A stretch of 64,000 nt of DNA from Sulfurimonas sp. hsl 1-7 (lineage in GTDB: Bacteria > Campylobacterota > Campylobacteria > Campylobacterales > Sulfurimonadaceae). The stretch is taken from the NCBI RefSeq assembly GCF_030577135.1, contig NZ_JAUIRR010000004.1, forward strand, positions 137,693 through 201,692. The letters run 5' to 3'. The notes below the pieces were generated by a model that did no database searches, was not told where the DNA came from, and saw only the letters and a list, made by a program, of their open reading frames with translations. Shown one piece after another: positions 37,534 through 45,656 of this stretch (its first letter is position 1; each line of letters begins with the position of its first letter). The translations under genes were made by a program, and so were the position numbers.

Positions 37534-38535
37534 CTAGTACATGGTACCTATTTTTACAAGCTGTACACTTTTAAGGAGTGCTTTTGACTCGGCTAAAGCT
37601 TGTAAAGTATTTTTATGCGGATGGCCGATCGCTATAGCTTTTCCATGTGTTTTTGCAAACTCTACAGCTTTTTTGATCTGCTCTTTTACATACTCTTTTT
37701 CCATATGATGATCTAGAAAAACATCACGGGCAACATATTTTACACCGTAATTTTTTGAGACTTTCGGTGCTTGTGTTTGTGCAGTTGTTCTACTGTCTAC
37801 AAAATGTAATCCTAACTTTTGAAATGCAAAGTAGAGTCTGTTCATAGCCACTTCATTTGAGGTAAACTTGCTACCTGTATGGTTATTGATATACTCCACT
37901 TTTGGGAAAAGTTGTTTTATATCTTCTACTCTTTTAAAGATCTCTTGTTGCGAATCATGCACACGTAAAGTATATGGTTCTTCTTTGGAAAAATGTTGTG
38001 CCTCCATCGGTAAGTGAACCATATAGCCGCTCTCTTTTGCAGCCAACTTTGCAGAGTTAGGACGTGCAGGACTAGGTGGCAAGAAAGACATAGTCAATGG
38101 TATTTGCAAAGATTTTATAGCGCGAACCTGCGAAGCTGTACTTACGTCATCAATAATAATTGTCAACTCCGGTTTATGAGTAGTGACAACTCTTTTTTCA
38201 ACTACCTTCTTTGGAGGATTAACAAGTGTAGTGTCTTCAATTTCATGTGAAGCCGATGTATATGATTTAGACTCTTTTTTCAAGACTTCTTGTAATCTTT
38301 TTGTCACATCCTGTTTTTCAATTTTAGCCGTTTTTTCAAGTTTTTTCAGTAACTCTTTTTGCTTTTGCTGCTCTTTTTTTACAAGAGTGCTAATCTGCTC
38401 TTTTCCTTCGTTAAACCCAAAATAGTACCCAGCTACCAATGAACTCAGCATCAATGCTACAATAGCTAAAAACCAAGCCGTATAAGTAAGTATTTTTGAA
38501 CTTGACGATGTTTTCTTTTTTCTTTTTCTTGCCAT
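37534..38535 (-). CDS. Divergent polysaccharide deacetylase-family protein
   Basis: A 333-residue protein. A basic start (MARKRKKKTSSSS) and a membrane segment (about 15-38) anchor it in the inner membrane. A coiled coil rich in Lys and Glu follows (about 45-95), then from about 123 a divergent polysaccharide deacetylase domain (PF04748): LTIIIDDVSTASQ, PLTMSFLPPSP, YMVHLPMEAQHF, YINNHTGSKFT, HFVDSRTT and KAIAIGHPHKNT. The Asp, two His and Arg of the active site are there. It probably acts on cell-wall or surface glycan in the periplasm, with substrate unknown. Confidence 0.85.
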   Translation of the reverse strand: MARKRKKKTSSSSKILTYTAWFLAIVALMLSSLVAGYYFGFNEGKEQISTLVKKEQQKQKELLKKLEKTAKIEKQDVTKRLQEVLKKESKSYTSASHEIEDTTLVNPPKKVVEKRVVTTHKPELTIIIDDVSTASQVRAIKSLQIPLTMSFLPPSPARPNSAKLAAKESGYMVHLPMEAQHFSKEEPYTLRVHDSQQEIFKRVEDIKQLFPKVEYINNHTGSKFTSNEVAMNRLYFAFQKLGLHFVDSRTTAQTQAPKVSKNYGVKYVARDVFLDHHMEKEYVKEQIKKAVEFAKTHGKAIAIGHPHKNTLQALAESKALLKSVQLVKIGTMY

Positions 38536-38661
38536 ATTTTTAAAACTTTATCTATCTTATTTTTGAAACTATATCCTAAAAAAATTAAATCACTAAAATC
38601 TATGGCAATTTGTCATAAAATTAGTACAAATACTATGTGGTTTATTTAAGCATAACTTATG

Positions 38662-38667
38662 TATAAT
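38662..38667 (+). promoter_or_regulatory. -10 box TATAAT for rpsF-ssb-rpsR
   Basis: TGTATAAT, 106 bp before the rpsF start, giving a leader of about 100 nt. Confidence 0.5.
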
Positions 38668-38689
38668 TCCGAGTTCCTTTCTCTTTGTA

Positions 38690-38768
38690 ATGTCAAATAA
38701 TGACACTATATTCAGATCCGAAAGGGAAACAAAAGCCTAGAAACAGGCAATACCAAGAGGAGATCATA
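38690..38768 (+). promoter_or_regulatory. rpsF leader, possible S6:S18 autoregulatory RNA
   Basis: The leader holds a CCG (38718-38720), a short GCCT-AGAAAC-AGGC hairpin (38735-38748) and the ribosome site AAGAGGAG. S6:S18-binding leaders with a CCG element are known in many bacteria; I could not verify the full structure here. Confidence 0.25.
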
Positions 38769-38772
38769 CGAT

Positions 38773-39156
38773 ATGAGAAAATACGAAAACCTAGTAATCG
38801 TAAAACCTACATTAACTGCTGAAGAGATTCAAGCTAGCATTGCTGCTATCGAAGAAGTAATCACTTCTAACGGTGGTGAAATCGCTGCTACAGATGCAAT
38901 GGGAATGAGAAAACTTGCTTACCCAATCGCTAAAAACGAACGTGGTTATTACCATGTTATCTACTATTCAGTAGCACCATCTTCAATTACTGAAATTGAA
39001 AGACGTTTCCGTATTAACGAGGAAATTCTTCGTTTCGTAACTATCAAATACGAAAAAAACAGTGAAGTAAAAGCATGGGATGCATTAGTTGAAAAAGCTA
39101 AAAAAGCTCCAGTTGCTAAAGAAGAAGCACCAGCTACAGAAGAAGCTGCTGAATAA
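38773..39156 (+). CDS. rpsF: Ribosomal protein S6
   Basis: A 127-residue small-subunit ribosomal protein: YENLVIVKPTLTAEEIQASI, GMRKLAYPIAKNERGYYHVI and IERRFRINEEILRFVTIK are diagnostic. The last 20 or so residues are an Ala/Glu/Pro-rich tail. It binds S18 in the platform of the 30S subunit. It is followed after 14 bp by ssb and then rpsR, the classic order. Ribosome site AGAGGAG. Confidence 0.98.
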   Translation: MRKYENLVIVKPTLTAEEIQASIAAIEEVITSNGGEIAATDAMGMRKLAYPIAKNERGYYHVIYYSVAPSSITEIERRFRINEEILRFVTIKYEKNSEVKAWDALVEKAKKAPVAKEEAPATEEAAE

Positions 39157-39170
39157 TTTAAGGAAAACTA

Positions 39171-39773
39171 ATGTTCAATAAAATAATCTTGGTTGGGAAC
39201 TTAACTCGCGATATCGAACTTAGATACTCTCAAGGTGGTAGTTCAATTGCAAAATCTGCAATCGCTACAACTCGTAAATTCACAAGTAACGGTGAAAGAA
39301 AAGAGGAAGTATGTTTCGTAGATATCACTTTCTTCGGAAGAAGCGGAGAGATCGCAAACCAATACCTTCGTAAAGGGAGTAAAATCCTAGTAGAGGGAAG
39401 ATTGAATTTTGAACAATGGGTTGACCAAAATGGACAAAAAAGATCTAAACACTCTGTTATAGTTGAGTCTATGCAAATGCTTGATGCTAAAGGTACAAAC
39501 CCATCAATGGGTGCACCTGGAATGTCTCAAGATATGCCACAGGGTAATTTTGGTGGTAATGATTACAATGCTCCTATGCAGGGGCAAGCGCAATCATACC
39601 AAGCACCACAAATGCAACAACAGCCAAGTTATGAGCAACAACCTACTCAAAACTACGGTCAACAAAATCAAGGCTACTCTCAGCAACAAGTTGCGGCTCA
39701 ACAAAGTAGAGAGATGCCTAGTAGCAACTCTATACCTGAAATAGATATAGATGAAGATGAAATTCCATTTTAG
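39171..39773 (+). CDS. ssb: Single-stranded DNA-binding protein
   Basis: A 200-residue SSB. Residues ~1-105 are the OB fold: MFNKIILVGNLTRDIELRYS, KSAIATTRKFTS and GSKILVEGRLNFEQWVDQNG. Residues ~110-185 are a disordered linker rich in Gln, Tyr and Pro. The tail PEIDIDEDEIPF is the acidic tip that recruits DNA-repair and replication partners. It works with replication and with DprA-type uptake. It lies between the S6 and S18 genes. Confidence 0.98.
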   Translation: MFNKIILVGNLTRDIELRYSQGGSSIAKSAIATTRKFTSNGERKEEVCFVDITFFGRSGEIANQYLRKGSKILVEGRLNFEQWVDQNGQKRSKHSVIVESMQMLDAKGTNPSMGAPGMSQDMPQGNFGGNDYNAPMQGQAQSYQAPQMQQQPSYEQQPTQNYGQQNQGYSQQQVAAQQSREMPSSNSIPEIDIDEDEIPF

Positions 39774-39800
39774 AAAAAACTAGATATAAAAGGTAATAAC

Positions 39801-40064
39801 ATGTCAGAAAAAAGAAAATACAAAAAAAGATATTGTAAATATTGTGAAGCAAAAGTTGACTTCATCGATTATAAAGATGTAGCAAACTTACGTTTTTCTC
39901 TTTCAGAGAGATATAAAATCATGCCACGTCGTTTAACAGGTAACTGTAAACGTCACCAAGACATGATCTCAACTGTGATCAAACGTGCTCGTGCAGCTGC
40001 ATTAGTACCATACACTGTAACTCGTAAAGCAGTTGTAACTAATCCATTTGAAAATTTAAAATAG
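39801..40064 (+). CDS. rpsR: Ribosomal protein S18
   Basis: An 87-residue protein with the S18 core: [38 protein letters not shown] and [17 protein letters not shown]. The paired cysteines (YCKYC) and the third C in GNCKRH suggest the zinc-binding (C+) type of S18. It ends the rpsF-ssb-rpsR operon, followed at once by a strong terminator. Confidence 0.98.
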   Translation: MSEKRKYKKRYCKYCEAKVDFIDYKDVANLRFSLSERYKIMPRRLTGNCKRHQDMISTVIKRARAAALVPYTVTRKAVVTNPFENLK

Positions 40065-40074
40065 TCAAATGACG

Positions 40075-40098
40075 AAAGACCTCTTTTTGAGGTCTTTT
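40075..40098 (+). terminator. Rho-independent terminator after rpsR
   Basis: AAAGACCTC-TTTTT-GAGGTCTTTT: a perfect 9-bp stem with a 5-nt loop and T residues at the end, 10 bp after the rpsR stop. Confidence 0.85.
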
Positions 40099-40157
40099 AC
40101 TCCTAAAACCTATAATTAGGAATATTTTTTGCTTTTACTTTTTTAAAAAGTGAGCAT

Positions 40158-41867
40158 ATGAAACATTTCCTTTTACCCTTTCTACTTTTTATCTCCCTAT
40201 TTGCACAACAAAAAGAATTCTCTATTATTATTCATAAACCGTTTGATGCAGCACTCTTAGATATTACTCAAAACTACGATAGAACAATCTCGGCTATCGG
40301 TTTTTCAAATCAAAACATACAAACAACACACCACTCTAAAACATACTCCGACCCATTTGAATATCTTGCCAGTGTTTCAGGACAGTACGGGATGCAGATG
40401 CATCTGGTCCAAGTAGATGACCAAGCTAACATTGTTCTTTCAAAAGTCGCAAAATTATCTCGTTTCAATAAAGCCGTGGCACTTGTTAAAACACCTGATG
40501 ATGGGTACTTTGTAGGTGGTTACACTTTAGACGGAGAGCTCATAGTTGTTAAACTTGATGCAAAAGCAAATGTAGTTTTTACAAAGATATTCGGTACTAA
40601 AAACTACGATCGTATGAATAAGCTGGTACTTTTAAGTGACGGCGGAGTATTGGCAGTGGGTTCATCTTTTACAACAAGAGATACAAGTGACAATATGTTT
40701 GAAACAGGTCTTGGAGTGAGTGATATATTTCTTACAAGATTTTCAAAAAACGGCCATATGCAATGGAGTAAAAAGTTTGGGACAAAAGATGATGACAAGG
40801 GTATAGATGCTGTAGAAGCCGCTGACGGCAGTTTTGTAGTTATCAGTACTACCTCTTACAACCAACACACAGATGCTACATTGATGAGGGTTACAGAAAA
40901 CGGAAATAAACTTTGGCTCAAACAATACAAATCAGAAAACTTGCTCACTCCAAAAAGGATACTCAAACTTCGTGACAACAACTTTCTTGTCTCTTTGGTA
41001 GAATACAATGCTCTCCAACAAGAGCATATCCGTCTTATTAAATTTGACCTCTATAAAAATGTTTTACTCGATAAAAAAATATTTACTACATATCCAAGTG
41101 GTCTTAATGATATAAAAGAGTTCTCAGACGGAACTATAATGGGTGTAGGATATGTCAAGGATGCATTCAATACCGATGCTTTGGCTATGTTGCTCGACTC
41201 AAACCTAGCAATGCTTAGACAAGAGCATTACGGTGAAGACAATTATGATCTCTTTACCTCATTGGTAATTTTAAACAATTCTGAAATTGCGGCAGCAGGC
41301 ATCCATACAGATAACGATTCACAAGAAACAAATATGTGGATCATGAAGCTAAACAGAGATACTACGATTACAAAAGTTCAACTCAATTCCAAATCTCTAT
41401 ATGATAAACTTTGTGAACTTTTTGCACAAGAGATTCACAATAAACAGATAAAAATAACACAAGACCTAGATATAGAACTACTTGATAGCAGTTTGTTTTT
41501 TCAAGTGGGTGTATACAAGCTGACAGATAAACAAAAGCAGTTTATCAAAAGTTTTGGAAAAAAGCTTATCCCTTTTCTGATCAAACATCAAGAGTCTGTA
41601 GCACAATTACAAATCAATGGGCATACGTCAAGTGAATGGGCAAAAGAGGAGTACACTAGCAGATACCTTAAGAATGAAAAGCTTTCAATGCAACGTGCCT
41701 ATTCTGTTTTTTCGACACTATTTCGTACACAAGATACAACTACACAAAAATGGTTAAGTAAGATTATTGTCGGGAGTGGTTTTAGTTCTTCAAAAAAAGA
41801 GGTTTTTAATTATATTGAAAATAAAAGATTATCGAGAAGGGTAAGTTTTAAAATAATTACTCAGTAG
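40158..41867 (+). CDS. Secreted protein with propeller-like repeats and OmpA-like C-terminus
   Basis: A 569-residue protein with a signal peptide (about 1-16, ending SLFA). After ~90 residues come six or so repeats of about 45 residues with patterns like DDGYFVGGYTLDGELIVVKL, DGGVLAVGSS, DGSFVVISTTS and DGTIMGVGYV, as in beta-propellers. Residues ~490-569 resemble an OmpA-like peptidoglycan-binding domain: LQINGHTSSEW, NEKLSMQRAYSVFSTL, VGSGFSSS and NKRLSRRVSFKI. It would sit in the periplasm or outer membrane, bound to peptidoglycan. Function unknown. No operon partner is apparent. Confidence 0.7.
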   Translation: MKHFLLPFLLFISLFAQQKEFSIIIHKPFDAALLDITQNYDRTISAIGFSNQNIQTTHHSKTYSDPFEYLASVSGQYGMQMHLVQVDDQANIVLSKVAKLSRFNKAVALVKTPDDGYFVGGYTLDGELIVVKLDAKANVVFTKIFGTKNYDRMNKLVLLSDGGVLAVGSSFTTRDTSDNMFETGLGVSDIFLTRFSKNGHMQWSKKFGTKDDDKGIDAVEAADGSFVVISTTSYNQHTDATLMRVTENGNKLWLKQYKSENLLTPKRILKLRDNNFLVSLVEYNALQQEHIRLIKFDLYKNVLLDKKIFTTYPSGLNDIKEFSDGTIMGVGYVKDAFNTDALAMLLDSNLAMLRQEHYGEDNYDLFTSLVILNNSEIAAAGIHTDNDSQETNMWIMKLNRDTTITKVQLNSKSLYDKLCELFAQEIHNKQIKITQDLDIELLDSSLFFQVGVYKLTDKQKQFIKSFGKKLIPFLIKHQESVAQLQINGHTSSEWAKEEYTSRYLKNEKLSMQRAYSVFSTLFRTQDTTTQKWLSKIIVGSGFSSSKKEVFNYIENKRLSRRVSFKIITQ

Positions 41868-41893
41868 ATTTTAGACTCAAAAGAGTCTAAAAT
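41868..41893. terminator. Bidirectional terminator
   Basis: TTTTAGACTC-AAAA-GAGTCTAAAA: a perfect 10-bp stem, AT-rich at its base so each strand ends with T or A runs, in the 25-bp gap of two convergent genes. Confidence 0.8.
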
Positions 41894-42234
41894 TAACCAC
41901 ATGCCGGCATTTCACCGTCATTAGCATATTTCCAACAAAAATCATAAAGATCTTCTATGTCTTTGTCTCTCAGTTTATTAATTTTTTTCTCACCGCTTGG
42001 ACACATACCGATCCATTCTTCTTTCAGCTTACCAGCTTCATGAATAGCTTCCCATTCTTTTCTATTTTTCTTTTTAGATAAATCTGCACCCGTTTTGAGT
42101 CCATCTTTTTTACAAGAACTTTTAAGTTTCTTTAAATAAACTCTTTGCCCTTTTGAAGCATCTGCCATAGCACTTGTAGCAAATACAGAACCGGCTACTA
42201 ACGCCGATAACACTAAAGAAGTAGTTTTTGTCAT
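41893..42234 (-). CDS. Secreted cytochrome c-like protein without haem motif
   Basis: A 113-residue protein with a signal peptide (about 1-24, SVFATSAMA). The mature part begins DASKGQRVYLKKLKSSCKKDG, like the start of a class I cytochrome c (KGQ-x-Y-x-K), and the end (RDKDIEDLYDFCWKYANDGEMP) recalls the last helix of such proteins. But there is no CxxCH, so it cannot bind c-type haem in the usual way. Four cysteines remain, probably two disulfides. Similar haem-less proteins are sometimes annotated as cytochrome c in Campylobacterota. Function unknown. Confidence 0.65.
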   Translation of the reverse strand: MTKTTSLVLSALVAGSVFATSAMADASKGQRVYLKKLKSSCKKDGLKTGADLSKKKNRKEWEAIHEAGKLKEEWIGMCPSGEKKINKLRDKDIEDLYDFCWKYANDGEMPACG

Positions 42235-42305
42235 AACATTTCCCTTTAAATATAAAACTGCATTATATTACAATCATCTACTTAAAGAGTAGATTAATTC
42301 AAAAA

Positions 42306-42629
42306 CTATTCACCGAACTCGTCAAAGTTGCTTTGGCGAAATGCAAGTCTAGTTTTATCTTGCTTGAGTTTTTTATAGAGTTTGAATTTTGCTTTTTCCA
42401 GATCGTCATCTGTATATTCAAACTCCGCTTTGATGTTTTCATCATTGATACTAGCAGTATCCATAGCAAAAAGTTTCAACTCTTTTTTTGTCAGTTTTGA
42501 TTTCAACACTGCATAAAGTGCTTTATCGTCTTCAATCAAATCGATAAGATCTAATTTTGTAAATTCTGCCAACTTTTCTCTAAAATTATTTTCGTCGTGG
42601 TATTGTCTCCACACTGTTTTTTCTAACAC
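42306..42629 (-). CDS. Conserved small protein of unknown function
   Basis: A 107-residue, charged, probably helical cytoplasmic protein (VWRQYHDENNFREKLAEF, KLTKKELKLFAMDTASI, DDLEKAKFKLYKKLKQDK). I do not recognise the family. It begins with GTG, whose G is shared with the TAG stop of serB, so it is translationally coupled to it. No signal peptide, membrane segment or cysteine pattern. Confidence 0.7.
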   Translation of the reverse strand: MLEKTVWRQYHDENNFREKLAEFTKLDLIDLIEDDKALYAVLKSKLTKKELKLFAMDTASINDENIKAEFEYTDDDLEKAKFKLYKKLKQDKTRLAFRQSNFDEFGE

Positions 42630-43252
42630 TATATATGCTCCAAAATTTTTGTTAAGTCTTTCTCATCTACGATGATATTGGCTTCTTTTTTTAAGATTTC
42701 TCTACCACAAAATGCTACACGTGTTCCGGCATGAGCAAACATACTCAAATCGTTTGCACCGTCACCGCACACTAAAGTTTCCTCTTCACTTACACCTAAG
42801 ATGTTTTGCAGACGTACAAGCATATCACCTTTTGAGAAGTTGAACATCATATCTCCACCTACTAAACCTGTAAGCTTGCCGTCTTTTACATGAAGGGCAT
42901 TTGAGAAGTCTGCGTCGTATCCTAAAATATCTTTGGCATAACTAGTTGCCGTTCTAAAGCCACCTGAGAAACATACAACCGTCATCCCTCTTTTTTTCAG
43001 CTCAGCGATTGTCTCGATTGCTCCCGGCATATAAGGCAAGTTGTGTGCAATCTTTTCAACAACTGAAAAGTCAAGCCCTTTTAAAAGCCCTACCCTCTGT
43101 TGAAGTGATTCAAAGAAGTCGAGTCTTCCGCTCATTGCTTCTTCTGTAATTTGCGCTACTTGTTCCCCTATCCCTAATTCATCGGCAAAAAAATCGATCG
43201 TTTCACCGTCCATTAGAGTAGAATCAAAGTCAAATACTGCAAGTTTTAGCAT
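42629..43252 (-). CDS. serB: Phosphoserine phosphatase
   Basis: A 207-residue HAD phosphatase for the last step of serine synthesis. Motif I is FDFDSTLMDGETIDF (nucleophile Asp in DFDST), motif II CFSGGFRTAT, motif III/IV GDGANDLSMFAHAGTRVAF. Helical cap with EEAMSGRLDFFESLQQRV, a SerB signature. Length matches short SerB without an ACT domain. It is divergent from the MetF-like gene across 54 bp, linking serine and one-carbon metabolism. Confidence 0.93.
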   Translation of the reverse strand: MLKLAVFDFDSTLMDGETIDFFADELGIGEQVAQITEEAMSGRLDFFESLQQRVGLLKGLDFSVVEKIAHNLPYMPGAIETIAELKKRGMTVVCFSGGFRTATSYAKDILGYDADFSNALHVKDGKLTGLVGGDMMFNFSKGDMLVRLQNILGVSEEETLVCGDGANDLSMFAHAGTRVAFCGREILKKEANIIVDEKDLTKILEHI

Positions 43253-43271
43253 AAATTTCCTCTGTTTATTA

Positions 43272-43277
43272 TATAAT
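43272..43277 (+). promoter_or_regulatory. -10 box TATAAT for the MetF-like gene
   Basis: ATATAAT 29 bp before the TTG start at 43307, in the divergent gap with serB. Confidence 0.4.
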
Positions 43278-43306
43278 TTCGAAATTATAGCGAAATAGGA
43301 CTTTTT

Positions 43307-44218
43307 TTGTTTGAAAAACTGACAGATAAACTAAAAAACGGCAGATATTTAACTTTAGAGACAACTCCAGGACACAATGCCCAGTTTTCTCCGACGATAG
43401 ATAAAATTCAAGATCTTGGTTTAGATAAACTCGTAGATGGATTCTCTACAACAGACAACCCTCTTGCAAAGCTTAAATTTAACGCTCTTTTTGGTGCAAA
43501 ACTGCTTCAAGATAGATTTAATAAGCCTGTAATAGCAACAATGAGTATGCGTGATCGCAATAAGATAGCATTGCAATCCGATCTTTTAGGTGCTAACGAG
43601 TTTGACATAAGGGCAATTCTCGCTCTGACTGGAGATCCTGCGACTATCTCCGATCAGCCAAATACAAAAGGTGTTTTTGAAGGTGACAGCACTTTACTCC
43701 TAGATATAATCAGTGCATTTAACTCGGGGATGGATTATGCGGGTAAACCTTTCAATATAGGGCCTCAACCGATCTATCCGTTTGCAGTTGTAAACTCTTA
43801 TGCAAAAAATCCTAAAACGCTACAAAAAAAGATGCAAAAGAAGATCAAACACGGTGCAATCGGAATTATCACGCAACCGGTGTATGATATTGAAAATGCA
43901 AAACAACTTTTAGAGTTAAAAGAGAATGCCAATAAAGAGTGTTGTTCTGAGAATAAAAGTGCTGAGCTAATCATGGGAGTTTTTCCAATTACGAAACTTC
44001 GTACTGCACAGTTTCTCTCAGCACATGTTCCGGGTATTAACGTACCTGACTGTTGGCTTGAAAAATTGCGTAAAGCAAGTAAAGGCGGTTTAGAAGAGGA
44101 GTACAAAGTCGGTTTTGAACTCAGTAAAAAACTCTTTGATGACTTACAAGAACTCCATCCAAAAGTACACTTAATGACTGCAAACCAGTTTCAAATAGCA
44201 AAAGATATATTAGTATAG
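43307..44218 (+). CDS. MetF-like methylenetetrahydrofolate reductase family protein
   Basis: A 303-residue TIM-barrel protein related to MetF. Recognisable are LETTPGHNAQFSP at the N-terminus, PVIATMSMRDRNKIALQSDL, ILALTGDPATISDQP (the flavin/folate region of the family) and GAIGIITQPVYDIENAKQLL. It departs from standard MetF in several places, so it may be a paralogue. The start is TTG with AATAGGA at a 6-nt spacing; no ATG fits. It is followed after 12 bp by serS and is divergent from serB, which fits a serine/one-carbon context. The activity is not certain. Confidence 0.75.
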   Translation: MFEKLTDKLKNGRYLTLETTPGHNAQFSPTIDKIQDLGLDKLVDGFSTTDNPLAKLKFNALFGAKLLQDRFNKPVIATMSMRDRNKIALQSDLLGANEFDIRAILALTGDPATISDQPNTKGVFEGDSTLLLDIISAFNSGMDYAGKPFNIGPQPIYPFAVVNSYAKNPKTLQKKMQKKIKHGAIGIITQPVYDIENAKQLLELKENANKECCSENKSAELIMGVFPITKLRTAQFLSAHVPGINVPDCWLEKLRKASKGGLEEEYKVGFELSKKLFDDLQELHPKVHLMTANQFQIAKDILV

Positions 44219-44230
44219 ATAAGGGAAGAT

Positions 44231-45481
44231 ATGATTGATTTAAAATTATTACAAAAAGATTTTGACGAAGTAAAAAGAAAACTACTAAGAAAAGGTGTTG
44301 AAGAGTCTACACTTGAAACTTTAAGAGTAAAAAACGAAGAATTAAAAGAAGCAAAGAAAAACTTTGAAGCGCTTCAAGCTGCACAAAATGCTATGAGTAA
44401 AGAGTTTGGTGTATATAAACGTGAGGGAAAAGATATCTCTGAACTAAAAGCTCGTGTTGATGAAAATAAAGTAAAAGTTGCAGAGGCTATTGAAGTGCAG
44501 CGTGTAAAACAAGAGGAACTTGAATCTATCGCAATGGCTATCCCTAATATGCCGGATGATAACGTTCCAGATGGTGCTGATGAAGAGGATAATATTGAGC
44601 TAAAAAAAGTACTTACTCCTCGTGAGTTTACTTTTACGCCAAAAGAGCACTGGGAACTTGCAGAACAAAACGGCTGGATCGATTTTGAACGTGGTGTAAA
44701 ACTGGCAACTAGCCGTTTTAGTGTGCAGTTTGGTATGGGTGCAAGACTCGAGCGTGCACTTATAAACTTTATGCTTGACTTTAACCGTGGACGCGGATTT
44801 GATGAAGTAAGTGTACCTGCACTTGTTAACAGAGAAGCGTTAGAGGGAACTGGACAGCTTCCTAAATTTGAAGATGATCTTTACAAGGTACAAGACCCAG
44901 AGCTTTTCCTTATTCCAACTGCTGAAGTACCGGTTACTAACCTTTACCAAGATGAGATCTTAACAGAGCAAGAGCTTCCTAAAAAGATGACGGCTTATAC
45001 ATCTTGTTTTAGAAAAGAAGCAGGAGCAGCAGGACGTGATACTCGCGGTATGATTCGTCAACACCAGTTCCATAAAGTTGAACTTGTTGCGATCACACAC
45101 CCTGACGAGAGTGAAAAAGTTTTCGATGAGATGGTAGCGTGTGCATCTGACCTTTTAACTGCACTAGAATTACCTCACCGTTTAGTAAACCTGTGTACGG
45201 GTGATCTTGGTTTCGGTGCTGCTCATACTACGGACATCGAAGTTTGGTTACCGGGACAAAATACTTACCGTGAAATCTCTTCTATCTCAAACACAAGAGA
45301 GTTCCAAGCACGTCGTGCAAAAATCCGTTTTAAAAACGGCAAGAAAAATGATATGGTGCATACACTTAACGGTTCATCTTTAGCAGTTGGGCGTACACTT
45401 GTAGCTATTATGGAAAACTTCCAACAAGAAGACGGGACTATTACAATCCCTCAAGCTTTACACCCTTATTTAGGGATGTAA
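44231..45481 (+). CDS. serS: Seryl-tRNA synthetase
   Basis: A 416-residue class II synthetase. An N-terminal coiled coil (about 25-105) grips the tRNA-Ser long arm. Motif 2 is [20 protein letters not shown] and motif 3 [30 protein letters not shown] is the serine/ATP region. Length is normal. It follows the MetF-like gene by 12 bp with ribosome site AAGGGAAG. Confidence 0.98.
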   Translation: MIDLKLLQKDFDEVKRKLLRKGVEESTLETLRVKNEELKEAKKNFEALQAAQNAMSKEFGVYKREGKDISELKARVDENKVKVAEAIEVQRVKQEELESIAMAIPNMPDDNVPDGADEEDNIELKKVLTPREFTFTPKEHWELAEQNGWIDFERGVKLATSRFSVQFGMGARLERALINFMLDFNRGRGFDEVSVPALVNREALEGTGQLPKFEDDLYKVQDPELFLIPTAEVPVTNLYQDEILTEQELPKKMTAYTSCFRKEAGAAGRDTRGMIRQHQFHKVELVAITHPDESEKVFDEMVACASDLLTALELPHRLVNLCTGDLGFGAAHTTDIEVWLPGQNTYREISSISNTREFQARRAKIRFKNGKKNDMVHTLNGSSLAVGRTLVAIMENFQQEDGTITIPQALHPYLGM

Positions 45482-45632
45482 AGCGTCCTTATTACGTTCT
45501 TTGAGTTCAATCCCCTCTACTTACTTCTCCTTCTTTTTTAACCTTTACCTATATAAAACCTTATACTTTTTACTTTTTTCATTATATTACTAACGTATTT
45601 TCTATCTATGGTATTAAAATTGCTTGATGTGA

Positions 45633-45638
45633 TATAAT
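45633..45638 (+). promoter_or_regulatory. -10 box TATAAT for the TPR gene
   Basis: GATATAAT 18 bp before the ATG at 45657, in a 175-bp gap that otherwise shows only AT-rich sequence. Confidence 0.45.
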
Positions 45639-45656
45639 TTCAAAAACTAGGTACCT

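Noticed and set aside
39463-39744. Repetitive Gln/Asn-coding stretch in ssb as a possible repeat element
   Set aside because: It encodes the normal disordered SSB linker and has no regular DNA repeat unit.
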